Shown: positions 1 through 7,460 of the stretch, piece after piece
Position numbering within the stretch: position 1 is the first letter of the stretch
Layout: each line of letters opens with the position of its first letter
Translations under genes and position numbers: made by a program
The notes under the pieces: generated by a model
The model's database searches: none
Told to the model about the DNA's origin: nothing
What the model saw: only the letters and a program-made list of their open reading frames with translations
Source: Thermodesulfobacteriota bacterium
GTDB lineage: Bacteria > Desulfobacterota > Thermodesulfobacteria > Thermodesulfobacteriales > Thermodesulfobacteriaceae
Reading direction: 5' to 3'
Assembly (NCBI GenBank): GCA_030578315.1
Contig: JAUQQL010000022.1
Location: 1 to 32,484 of the forward strand
Length of the DNA stretch: 32,484 bases

Positions 1-104
1 TAGAGTACTATTTAATTAGGGTTTCTGTTTTTAAAATTTTTTGTAAAATAATTCTTATAAGGGTCGTAAAACTTTTTATTAAAATTAAGGGAGGATTTTT
101 TTAG

Positions 105-1172
105 ATGAAGAAATATTTTCTTCCTTTTATTTTTTTATTAATTTGTATGGTTTCAGGCTTAGCACTTTTTTATTATTCTTACTATCAAGAAAAGGGATTT
201 ATATTTACTTTTATTGGAGCTTTTTTGGGATTAGCTTTAGGGATTGTTATTCTTCTCTTAGAAGAAAAAATTAGAAAATTACCCTTTTTACAAATTTTAG
301 GTGGCTCCTTAGGACTTGTTTTAGGATTAGGTTTAGCTAAACTTTTATCTTTCTTTTTTGAAATATTTACTCAAGGAGTTTGGCAAGTATTTTTGTACTT
401 AATGAGTATGTTAGGATTAGGATATCTAGGTATGGTTTTAGGAGGTGAAAAAGTTAAAGAAGTTAAAATTGGAGATTTTATAGAGAAATTCACTGAAAAA
501 ATAGCTAAAATTTCTACTCCCATTTCTACAGTTTCTAAAAAGTTAGGAAGTAAAAAAGAAATTTCTAAAATAGTTGATACTAGTGCTATTATTGACGGAA
601 GAATTGTAGAAATTTGCAAAACAGGTTGGTTAGAAGGAGTTATTTTAATTCCTAAAATAGTTTTAGATGAAATTCAGTATCTAGCAGACAGCACAGATCC
701 TTCCAAAAGAAGTAAAGGAAGAAGAGCCTTAGAGCTTTTAAATGAACTTAAAAATATTGAAAAGGTAGAATTTAAAATTGTAGACCAAAACTATAAAGAA
801 CTTTCTAGCACAGATGAGAAACTAATTAAACTATGTAAAGACCTGAACGCCAAGCTTATAACTACGGACTATAACTTAAATAGGCTTTCTCAATTTCAAG
901 GAATTGAGGTTCTCAATATAAATGAATTATTTTTAGCCTTAAGACCTCCTATTTTCCCAGGAGAGAGTTTGAAAATCCAAATCATTAAAGAAGGGAAAGA
1001 AAAAAATCAAGGAGTAGGTTATTTAGAGGATGGAACTATGGTAGTGGTGGAAGGAGGAAAATCCTTTTTAGGAAAGGAAATTGAAGTAGTAGTTTCTCAT
1101 CTTCTTCATTCTCCTACTGGGAGAATAGTCTTTGCTAATCTTAAAGAATTTAAGAAAGTAGGTCAATCTTAA
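105..1172 (+). CDS. Membrane-anchored PIN-TRAM domain protein (YacL-like putative RNase)
   Basis: 355 aa. About four hydrophobic segments fill residues 4-112. A short linker is followed by a PIN nuclease domain (about 155-275) and a TRAM domain (about 282-346). The PIN acidic residues are visible: D158 (VDTSAIIDGR), E189 (VLDEI), D237 (STDEKL) and D255 (TTDYN), the usual metal-binding quartet. TRAM is a small RNA-binding fold, so the likely role is a ribonuclease held at the inner face of the membrane; the substrate is unknown. The start is supported by AGGGAGG at 88-94, ten bases upstream. MutL begins 8 bases after the stop, so the two are probably cotranscribed. No convincing -35/-10 pair is seen in 1-104. 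Domain assignment is confident; cellular function is not established by anything in the sequence. Confidence 0.85.
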   Translation: MKKYFLPFIFLLICMVSGLALFYYSYYQEKGFIFTFIGAFLGLALGIVILLLEEKIRKLPFLQILGGSLGLVLGLGLAKLLSFFFEIFTQGVWQVFLYLMSMLGLGYLGMVLGGEKVKEVKIGDFIEKFTEKIAKISTPISTVSKKLGSKKEISKIVDTSAIIDGRIVEICKTGWLEGVILIPKIVLDEIQYLADSTDPSKRSKGRRALELLNELKNIEKVEFKIVDQNYKELSSTDEKLIKLCKDLNAKLITTDYNLNRLSQFQGIEVLNINELFLALRPPIFPGESLKIQIIKEGKEKNQGVGYLEDGTMVVVEGGKSFLGKEIEVVVSHLLHSPTGRIVFANLKEFKKVGQS

Positions 1173-1180
1173 AGGGTTAA

Positions 1181-2848
1181 ATGCCTAAGATTATTTTTCT
1201 TCCTGAAGAAATAAGATCTAAAATTGCAGCAGGAGAGGTTGTAGAAAGACCAGCTTCTGTAGTTAAAGAACTTATAGAAAATGCTTTAGATGCTAAGGCT
1301 AATTTTATAAAGGTAGAAGTAAAAGGAGGTGGACTTCAAGAAATATCGGTTTACGACGACGGCGAAGGAATGGATCCTGAGGATCTTAAAATTTGTTATA
1401 AACCTCATACAACAAGTAAAATTAAAGAGCTTTCAGATTTGTTTAAAATTACTACTTTTGGCTTCAGAGGTGAAGCTCTTTCAAGTGTTGCTCAGGTATC
1501 TAAATTAAATATTCTAAGCAAAAGAGCTGAAGAACTTATAGCTTATGAGGTAGAAGTTGAATATGGAAAAGAAAAAGCTTTTAAACCTTCAGTTTTATCT
1601 AAAGGAACTCTAGTAAAAGTAAAAAATCTCTTTGGAAATCTTCCAGCAAGAAAGGCTTTCATAAAAAGTCCTAAAAGTGAAAACTTTAAAACCTTAGAAG
1701 TAATTAAAGGGCTTTTTTTGTGTAAACCTGAAGTCAGGTGGGAAGTATTTATAGAGGATAAAAAAGTGCTAACTTGGGAAGGAGGCTCTCTTAAGAGTCT
1801 TTTATCTAAAATTACAGGAATAGAAGAAGAGTACTTTAAAGAGATTTATAAAAGTCTTCCTCCTTATGAAGTTTATCTTGTTTTAACTTCTTCTTCCAAA
1901 ACTTTTAGTCATACTAGATTTTTGTATACCTTGGTTAATCAGCGCTGGATAAAAGACGAACATTTTAATAAAATGCTTTTTTCAGCTTTTAAAACATTTT
2001 ATGGAAATTTAGGATTTCCTGCTGGGATTGTAAAAGTAAAAACTCCACTTCACCTTATAGATGTAAATGTCCATCCTGCTAAATGGGAAATAAGATTTAA
2101 AGACGAAAAGGCTGTTTATCAGGCTCTTGAAACTACTCTGGAAGAATTTTTTTTATCTTCTAAAAAGAGTAATTTTTATACTTTTTCTTCTCTAAGTAAT
2201 AGTAAAATAAAAGAAGATTTAGAAATAGCACCTAAATTTTCCCCCTCTCCACACTTTCCTAAAAAAGAATTTTTAAAAAGTCTTTTTTCTTTAGATAAGG
2301 AAGAATTTTTTTATTTAGGTAAATTTTTAAACACTTACTTTTTAGTAGAACATGAAAAAACTCTTTATATTATAGACCAACATGCTCTTTCTGAAAGAAT
2401 TATTTTTGATGAGCTTAGAGAAAAGATAGCTAAAACTTTCTCTCAAGAACTCTTAGTTCCTATCTTGCTTAAACTTTCCGAAAAAGCCTTACAAAATTTG
2501 GAAGAAAAAGAAACTTTTTTACAAAAAATAGGATTTGAAATTGAAGTTTTAAGTAAAGGAGAAGCTATTTTAAAAAGAGTACCTGCTATTTTAAAAGAAG
2601 ATGTTAAAGAAGTGTTAGAGAAAATTTTGGAAGAGGATTTTACAAATCCTGAAGAATTTAAACTTGGGGTTTTAAAAAAATACGCCTGTCTTCTTGCCCG
2701 TAAAAAGGGAAACTATTTATCTGAGGGAGAAATAAACTTCTTATTAAAAAAATTTTTTGACTTAAAATTAAAAACCTGTCCTCATGGAAGACCTATTTAC
2801 TTCAAATTAACTTCTGATGAGATAGAAACTCGACTTAGAAGAAGATGA
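1181..2848 (+). CDS. mutL: DNA mismatch repair protein MutL
   Basis: 555 aa. The N-terminal GHKL ATPase is clear: IAAGEV (14-20), E33-N34 in the ELIENALDA box, DDGEGM (59-64), TTSK (77-80) and GFRGEAL (94-100). A poor-complexity linker (about 325-370) leads to the C-terminal dimerisation/nicking domain. That domain has DQHA at 399-402 followed by E405, an AC-containing helix near 505, and CPHGRP at 533-538. These mark the endonuclease-type MutL found in bacteria without MutH. The last acidic residue of the DQHA(X)2E(X)4E motif is D410 (E411 follows), a mild deviation. AAAGGG lies five bases before the ATG. The TGA stop overlaps the miaA ATG (ATGA), so translation is coupled. The mutL-miaA pairing is common in bacteria. 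Confidence 0.97.
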   Translation: MPKIIFLPEEIRSKIAAGEVVERPASVVKELIENALDAKANFIKVEVKGGGLQEISVYDDGEGMDPEDLKICYKPHTTSKIKELSDLFKITTFGFRGEALSSVAQVSKLNILSKRAEELIAYEVEVEYGKEKAFKPSVLSKGTLVKVKNLFGNLPARKAFIKSPKSENFKTLEVIKGLFLCKPEVRWEVFIEDKKVLTWEGGSLKSLLSKITGIEEEYFKEIYKSLPPYEVYLVLTSSSKTFSHTRFLYTLVNQRWIKDEHFNKMLFSAFKTFYGNLGFPAGIVKVKTPLHLIDVNVHPAKWEIRFKDEKAVYQALETTLEEFFLSSKKSNFYTFSSLSNSKIKEDLEIAPKFSPSPHFPKKEFLKSLFSLDKEEFFYLGKFLNTYFLVEHEKTLYIIDQHALSERIIFDELREKIAKTFSQELLVPILLKLSEKALQNLEEKETFLQKIGFEIEVLSKGEAILKRVPAILKEDVKEVLEKILEEDFTNPEEFKLGVLKKYACLLARKKGNYLSEGEINFLLKKFFDLKLKTCPHGRPIYFKLTSDEIETRLRRR

Positions 2849-3774
2849 AGAATGCTTCTAAACCTAAAATTTTAGCTATTGTTGGTCCTACTGGTTCTGG
2901 AAAATCAGAATTAGCCCTCTTTTTAGCTGAAAAATTATCCGGAGAAATTATAAATTTTGATTCGGTCCAAGTTTATCAGGAGCTCAATATAGGAACTGCT
3001 AAACCTAAAAAAGAGGATATAGAAAAAGTTCCTCATCATTTATATAGCTTTTTAAAATTAGAAGAAGAGCTAAATGCAGCCAAATTTGTTCAGATTGCTG
3101 ACCAAGTTATCAAGAAAGTTTTAGAACGAAAAAAAGTTCCTATACTGGTAGGAGGAACAGGACTTTACTTAAGAGCTTTAGAATACGGCCTTTTCCCCTT
3201 AGAAATTCCTCAAGATATAAGAGAAAAAGTAAGAAAAAAATGTGAAGAAAATCTTAAAGCTGCTTACGAAGAACTAAAAAAACTTGACCCAATTTATGCT
3301 AAAAAAATAAGCCCTCATGATAAGGTTAGAATAAATAGAGCATTGGAAGTAATTTATACCACCTCTAAACCTTTTTCCTCTTTTCTTGAAGAAAATCCCT
3401 TTTTTAAAAAAGAAAAAAGATATGAACTTTTAAAAATAGGCCTCCATCTTCCGCGCAAAGTCCTTTATGAAAAAATTAACAAAAGGGTACTCAAAATGAT
3501 AAAAGAAGGTTGGATTGAAGAAGTAAAAAATCTTTTAAATAAAGGATATTCTCCTACTTTAAAACCCTTCAAAGCTATTGGATATAAGCACATCATTTCT
3601 TATCTCAAAGCTGAAATTTCTTTGGAAAAAGCTATAGAACTTATTCAAAGAGATACTAGACGCTATGCTAAGCGGCAAATTACTTGGTTTAAAAAAGAAC
3701 CTGATATAATTTGGTTTTCTCCAGAAGAAAAAGAAAAAATTTTAGTTTTTGTAGAAAGTTGGCTAAAAAATTAA
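2845..3774 (+). CDS. miaA: tRNA dimethylallyltransferase MiaA
   Basis: 309 aa, the usual length. The enzyme transfers a dimethylallyl group from DMAPP to N6 of A37, next to the anticodon of tRNAs reading U-starting codons. Visible features are the P-loop GPTGSGKS (14-21), the FDSVQVYQ substrate motif with D38-S39, and IGTAKP (49-54). Further on are [11 protein letters not shown] (about 102-112) and the C-terminal [10 protein letters not shown] and [11 protein letters not shown] boxes. It starts inside the mutL stop codon. Its own stop overlaps the convergent mnmG stop by 4 bp (3771-3774), so the two transcripts must read into each other unless termination occurs within coding sequence. It pairs functionally with MnmG, which modifies the wobble base. 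Confidence 0.97.
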   Translation: MKNASKPKILAIVGPTGSGKSELALFLAEKLSGEIINFDSVQVYQELNIGTAKPKKEDIEKVPHHLYSFLKLEEELNAAKFVQIADQVIKKVLERKKVPILVGGTGLYLRALEYGLFPLEIPQDIREKVRKKCEENLKAAYEELKKLDPIYAKKISPHDKVRINRALEVIYTTSKPFSSFLEENPFFKKEKRYELLKIGLHLPRKVLYEKINKRVLKMIKEGWIEEVKNLLNKGYSPTLKPFKAIGYKHIISYLKAEISLEKAIELIQRDTRRYAKRQITWFKKEPDIIWFSPEEKEKILVFVESWLKN

Positions 3775-5720
3775 GTTTTCTTTTTCAAATAAACTTGTAA
3801 GGCGGATATGGCTGAAGGGGTAACTCCAGGAATTCTTAAAGCTTGTCCTATAGAAGTTGGCTTTATTTTACTAAATTTTTCTCTAACCTCGTTAGAAAGA
3901 CCAGGAACCTCATAATAATTTATATTTTCTGGTATTTTCATGTTTTCAAGTTTTTTAAATTTTTCAACTTCTCTTAACTGTTTTTCTATATATCCACTGT
4001 ACTTTATGTCTACCTCTACTTCCTCTAGCACATCTTTGGGAAATTCTTTTAACTCCGGAATAAACTCAGAAAGTGGTTCAATTTCAACCTCTGGTCTCTT
4101 AAGTAACTCGTAAACTCTAATACTTTCTTTAATAGGAGTTGAACCTATTCTTTGTAAATAACCATTTATCAAGTCTGGAGAAATTTTAACACTTTTCAAA
4201 AATTCCTTAACTCTTTGAATTTTTTCCTTTTTTTCTAAATAAAGGCTCCATCTTTCGTCATCTACTAACCCAATTTTTCTTCCTAATTCAGTAAGTCTTA
4301 AATCAGCATTATTTTCTCTCAAAAGAAGTCTATATTCAGCTCTAGAGGTAAAAATACGATATGGCTCATCAGTTCCTTTGGTTACCAAATCATCAATCAA
4401 AACCCCAATATAAGCTTGCGACCTATCAATAACAATCTGTTCTTCCTCTTTGGCATAAAGTGCTGCATTAATCCCAGCTATAAGTCCCTGAGCTGCAGCT
4501 TCTTCGTATCCTGTAGTTCCGTTTATTTGTCCTGCTAAAAATAAACCTTCTATAAGCTTAGTTTCTAGAGTATGTTTAAGTTGAGTAGGTTGAACATAGT
4601 CATGTTCAATCCCGTAACCGGGTTTTAAAATAACCACATTTTCAAGTCCAGGAATAGTTCGGATAAATTCCCATTGAACCTCTACTGGAAGACTATTTCC
4701 AGTTCCACCCGCATAAACTTCTATAGTATCTAGGCCTTCAGGTTCTAAAAATACCTGATGCCTATTTTTTTCTGGAAATCTGACCACTTTATCTTCAATA
4801 GAAGGACAGTATCTTACACCCTTTCCTTTTATCTTTCCTCCATAAAGGGCAGAACGATGTAAAGAATTTCTTATAATTTCATGAGTTTTTTCCGTAGTAT
4901 AAGTAATAAAACAAGGTACTTGCGGTAAAGAAGGTCTTTTACCTTGGTTTTTAAAAGAAAATAATAGAGGAGGCAAATCCCCCCACAAAATTTCCATCTT
5001 ACTATAATCTATAGTTCTTCCATCAAGCCTAGGACCGGTACCAGTTTTAAATCTTCCCATTTCAAAACCAAGTTCTTTTAAGTTTTCAGCTAAACTATTG
5101 GAAGGAGGGTCCCCTAGTCTTCCTGCAGGAAATTGATTAAATCCTATATGAATTAGTCCGTGAAGAAAAGTTCCAGGAGCTATAACTACAGCTTTAGCTC
5201 CAAATTGCTCTCCAGCTTTAGTTTCAACTCCAATAACTTTTTTATCTTTTACCAAAAGCCTAGTTACTGCAGATTGTTTAACATAAAGATTGGGAGTCCT
5301 TTCTACCACTCTTTTCATTCTTTCTTGATATTTATATCTGTCTGCCTGAGCACGAGTTGCCCTCACAGCTGGACCTTTTCTAGTGTTTAGTTTCCTAAAT
5401 TGAATTCCAGTTTCATCAATAGCTAATGCCATTTCTCCACCGAGAGCATCTATTTCCTTAACTAAATGTCCCTTCCCGATACCCCCAATAGAAGGATTAC
5501 AACTCATAGCCCCTATTTTTTCTAAATTAAGAGTAAGAAGAAGAGTTTTACATCCTAATCTGCTTGAAGCTAAAGAAGCTTCAATTCCTGCATGCCCGGC
5601 TCCAATTACAATTACATCAAAAGATTCTAAAAACTTCATACTTGTTTTTAAAATATAATTATTCTCCAAATTTTTACCAAGAGGGGGAATGCTTTTTAAT
5701 TTAAAAATTAAAAAAAACAT
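3771..5720 (-). CDS. mnmG: tRNA uridine-5-carboxymethylaminomethyl modification enzyme MnmG (GidA)
   Basis: This FAD protein works with MnmE to build cmnm5U at the wobble position of tRNAs. The dinucleotide-binding motif [10 protein letters not shown] and the conserved [14 protein letters not shown] box are present, as is the C-terminal helical region. The start is debatable. The 649-aa frame opens at ATG 5720, preceded six bases upstream by AAGGAAGG, a good ribosome site. An in-frame ATG at 5639 gives 622 aa, the family's normal length, beginning [15 protein letters not shown], but it has no close Shine-Dalgarno sequence. I keep 5720 because of the ribosome site and flag the extra 27 residues. 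A possible promoter lies at 5781-5808 (-). Confidence 0.93.
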   Translation of the reverse strand: MFFLIFKLKSIPPLGKNLENNYILKTSMKFLESFDVIVIGAGHAGIEASLASSRLGCKTLLLTLNLEKIGAMSCNPSIGGIGKGHLVKEIDALGGEMALAIDETGIQFRKLNTRKGPAVRATRAQADRYKYQERMKRVVERTPNLYVKQSAVTRLLVKDKKVIGVETKAGEQFGAKAVVIAPGTFLHGLIHIGFNQFPAGRLGDPPSNSLAENLKELGFEMGRFKTGTGPRLDGRTIDYSKMEILWGDLPPLLFSFKNQGKRPSLPQVPCFITYTTEKTHEIIRNSLHRSALYGGKIKGKGVRYCPSIEDKVVRFPEKNRHQVFLEPEGLDTIEVYAGGTGNSLPVEVQWEFIRTIPGLENVVILKPGYGIEHDYVQPTQLKHTLETKLIEGLFLAGQINGTTGYEEAAAQGLIAGINAALYAKEEEQIVIDRSQAYIGVLIDDLVTKGTDEPYRIFTSRAEYRLLLRENNADLRLTELGRKIGLVDDERWSLYLEKKEKIQRVKEFLKSVKISPDLINGYLQRIGSTPIKESIRVYELLKRPEVEIEPLSEFIPELKEFPKDVLEEVEVDIKYSGYIEKQLREVEKFKKLENMKIPENINYYEVPGLSNEVREKFSKIKPTSIGQALRIPGVTPSAISALQVYLKKKT

Positions 5721-5780
5721 TATTTACCTTCCTTGACTTTGAAAAGGAAAATCAAAAATTAATCTTTTTTAAAAAGGCTA

Positions 5781-5808
5781 TATATATAAATTCATCACCC
5801 TCAGTCTA
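5781..5808 (-). promoter_or_regulatory. Possible sigma70-type promoter for mnmG
   Basis: On the minus strand TAGACT (5803-5808) lies 16 nt from TATATA (5781-5786), inside the AT run TATATATA. Initiation near 5774 would give a leader of about 54 nt to the upstream mnmG ATG. The -35 matches the consensus only partly. The promoter overlaps back-to-back with the tRNA-Asn promoter on the other strand. Confidence 0.35.
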
Positions 5809-5813
5809 AGCTC

Positions 5814-5841
5814 TTGACAAAAAGCAAAATAAGGTTATTTT
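5814..5841 (+). promoter_or_regulatory. Promoter of tRNA-Asn
   Basis: A perfect TTGACA -35 (5814-5819) is followed after 16 nt by TATTTT (5836-5841). Transcription would start about 8-10 nt before the mature tRNA 5' end at 5858, a typical short leader. The -35 is exact; the -10 is moderate. Confidence 0.65.
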
Positions 5842-5857
5842 TAAAATATAAAAAATT

Positions 5858-5930
5858 TCCCCGGTAGCTCAATAGGCAGAGCGGTGGGCTGTTAACCCAT
5901 AGGCTGCAGGTTCGAGTCCTGCCCGGGGAG
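5858..5930 (+). tRNA. tRNA-Asn (anticodon GTT)
   Basis: This is a 73-nt cloverleaf. The acceptor TCCCCGG pairs with CCGGGGA and the discriminator is G. The D stem is GCTC/GAGC. The anticodon stem GTGGG/CCCAT holds loop CTGTTAA with anticodon GTT at 5891-5893. The T arm is GCAGG-TTCGAGT-CCTGC. The 3' CCA is not encoded: the sequence continues CTTTG after the discriminator. End maturation therefore needs a CCA-adding activity, and a candidate enzyme is encoded at 14542-15999. A T8 run at about 5953-5960 follows with no hairpin other than the tRNA itself. Confidence 0.96.
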
Positions 5931-6066
5931 CTTTGTTTTTAATTTAATATAAGTTTTTTTTCTTTTCAGAAATTTTTTAAAAATTACTCAAAGTTTATAA
6001 ATTCGTGAAAATTTATCTAAAAACAATAAAAATTTCTAATAAATTCTAGTAAAGAGGTTTAAAAGT

Positions 6067-7392
6067 ATGGAAGAATTATCTGTTCGTTCTACTTTAGAAG
6101 TAGAATCTGAAAGTCTTATTAAAGAACTTAAATCACCTATTTATCTTTCTGAGCTTAGAAGAAAAAGCCTTACCGAACTTTATAAAATAGGTGAAGTTTT
6201 GGGAATAGAAAATATTTATAACTTTTACAAAAAATCTGAAATTATATATCAAATTGTGAGCAACTTTCTTTCTAAAGGAGTGGAAGTAATAGCAGAAGGT
6301 GTTTTAGATGTTCTTCAAGAGGGTTTTGGATTTTTAAGATTTAACGATTACAATTATCTTCCAAGCTCAGAAGATATTTATGTGTCTCCTCCTCAAATTA
6401 GAAAGTTTGGACTTAAAACAGGAGATACTATTCTTGGATATATTCGCCAACCCAAAGAAGGAGAAAAATACTTTGCCTTAGCAAAAATTGAAAAAGTAAA
6501 TTATATTTCTCCTGAAATTGTTAGAACAAGAACTCCTTTTGACCATTTAACTCCTATTCATCCAAATAAATGGCTTCGTTTAGAAACCACAAGTGATAAT
6601 TTTTCTACTCGCATTATTGACCTCTTTGTTCCTATAGGAAAAGGACAAAGAGGACTTATTGTAGCACCTCCTAGAACTGGCAAAACTATGCTTTTACAGA
6701 ACATTGCTAACGGAATTGTAAGAAATTATCCAGATATTCATCTTATGATACTTCTAGTAGATGAAAGGCCTGAAGAAGTAACTGAAATGCAGAGAACTGT
6801 TCCACGAGCTGAAATAATCAGTTCTACTTTCGATGAACCACCTCAAAAACACACTCAAGTAGCTGAAATTGTTATTGAGAAAGCAAAAAGGTTGGTAGAA
6901 TGTAAGTACGATGTAGTAATTTTATTAGATAGTTTAACTCGTTTAACCCGAGCTTACAATCTTGTAGTTCCTTCAAGCGGTAAACTACTTTCTGGAGGAA
7001 TTGATGCTAATGCCCTTCATAAGCCTAAAAGATTTTTTGGAGCAGCTAGAAATATAGAAGAAGGGGGAAGTCTTACTATTATAGCTACATGTCTTATTGA
7101 CACTGGAAGCAGAATGGATGAAGTTATTTTTGAAGAGTTTAAAGGAACAGGAAATTTAGAAATTGTTTTAGACAGAAGATTAGCAGATAGAAGAATATGG
7201 CCTGCTATTGATATCCACTTAAGTGGAACTCGAAAAGAAGAACTTCTCCTACCTACTGATATACTTCATAGGGTTTGGCTTTTAAGAAAAGTACTTGCTC
7301 CTTTAAATCCTGTAGAATGTATGGAATTTCTGTTAGAAAAAATGAAAGATACTAAAAATAATGAAGAATTTTTAAGTCAAATGAATCAATAA
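6067..7392 (+). CDS. rho: Transcription termination factor Rho
   Basis: 441 aa. Order: a short N-terminal tail, a Rho_N helical domain (about 26-70; [20 protein letters not shown]), the cold-shock-like RNA-binding domain (about 73-145; GFGFLRF and [13 protein letters not shown]), then the hexameric RecA-type ATPase. Walker A is APPRTGKT (200-207). The R/Q-loop region ([17 protein letters not shown]) and the [31 protein letters not shown] block are intact. There is no large insertion in the RNA-binding domain. AGAGGT lies about eight bases upstream of the ATG. The 136-nt gap after tRNA-Asn contains TATAAA at 5996-6001, but no good -35. A 10-bp hairpin follows the stop. Confidence 0.98.
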   Translation: MEELSVRSTLEVESESLIKELKSPIYLSELRRKSLTELYKIGEVLGIENIYNFYKKSEIIYQIVSNFLSKGVEVIAEGVLDVLQEGFGFLRFNDYNYLPSSEDIYVSPPQIRKFGLKTGDTILGYIRQPKEGEKYFALAKIEKVNYISPEIVRTRTPFDHLTPIHPNKWLRLETTSDNFSTRIIDLFVPIGKGQRGLIVAPPRTGKTMLLQNIANGIVRNYPDIHLMILLVDERPEEVTEMQRTVPRAEIISSTFDEPPQKHTQVAEIVIEKAKRLVECKYDVVILLDSLTRLTRAYNLVVPSSGKLLSGGIDANALHKPKRFFGAARNIEEGGSLTIIATCLIDTGSRMDEVIFEEFKGTGNLEIVLDRRLADRRIWPAIDIHLSGTRKEELLLPTDILHRVWLLRKVLAPLNPVECMEFLLEKMKDTKNNEEFLSQMNQ

Positions 7393-7410
7393 AGAAGTCT
7401 TTTTAAGAAC

Positions 7411-7435
7411 AAGAGCCCCTCTTAAAGGGGCTCTT
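7411..7435. terminator. Bidirectional intrinsic terminator hairpin between rho and the cytochrome gene
   Basis: AAGAGCCCCT (7411-7420) pairs perfectly with AGGGGCTCTT (7426-7435) around a 5-nt loop: ten base pairs with a GC core in an AT-rich gap between converging genes. The T tracts are short and interrupted on both sides (CAAATTTTATT on +), so efficiency is uncertain. The position, 18 bp after the rho stop and 26 bp past the cytochrome stop, supports the call. Confidence 0.75.
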
Positions 7436-7438
7436 CAA

Positions 7439-7454
7439 ATTTTATTAATAAAAT
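7439..7454. repeat. 16-bp AT palindrome, copy 1 (downstream of cytochrome gene)
   Basis: ATTTTATTAATAAAAT, a perfect inverted repeat, sits 6 bp beyond the cytochrome stop codon. An identical copy lies at 8854-8869 on the other side of the same gene. It could be a protein-binding site, a weak RNA hairpin, or chance in AT-rich DNA. Confidence 0.5.
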
Positions 7455-7460
7455 AAAATA

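Noticed and set aside
41-61. TTGTAA and TATAAG as a promoter for the PIN-TRAM gene
   Set aside because: The spacing is only 9 nt, far below the 16-18 nt needed.
371-619. 82-aa minus-strand frame antisense to the PIN-TRAM gene
   Set aside because: It is a shadow of a well-supported gene, with no family features and no ribosome site.
5931-6066. Promoter or attenuator leader for rho
   Set aside because: TATAAA is present at 5996-6001 but no -35 at proper spacing, leader ORF or convincing hairpin could be seen; the stretch is simply AT-rich.
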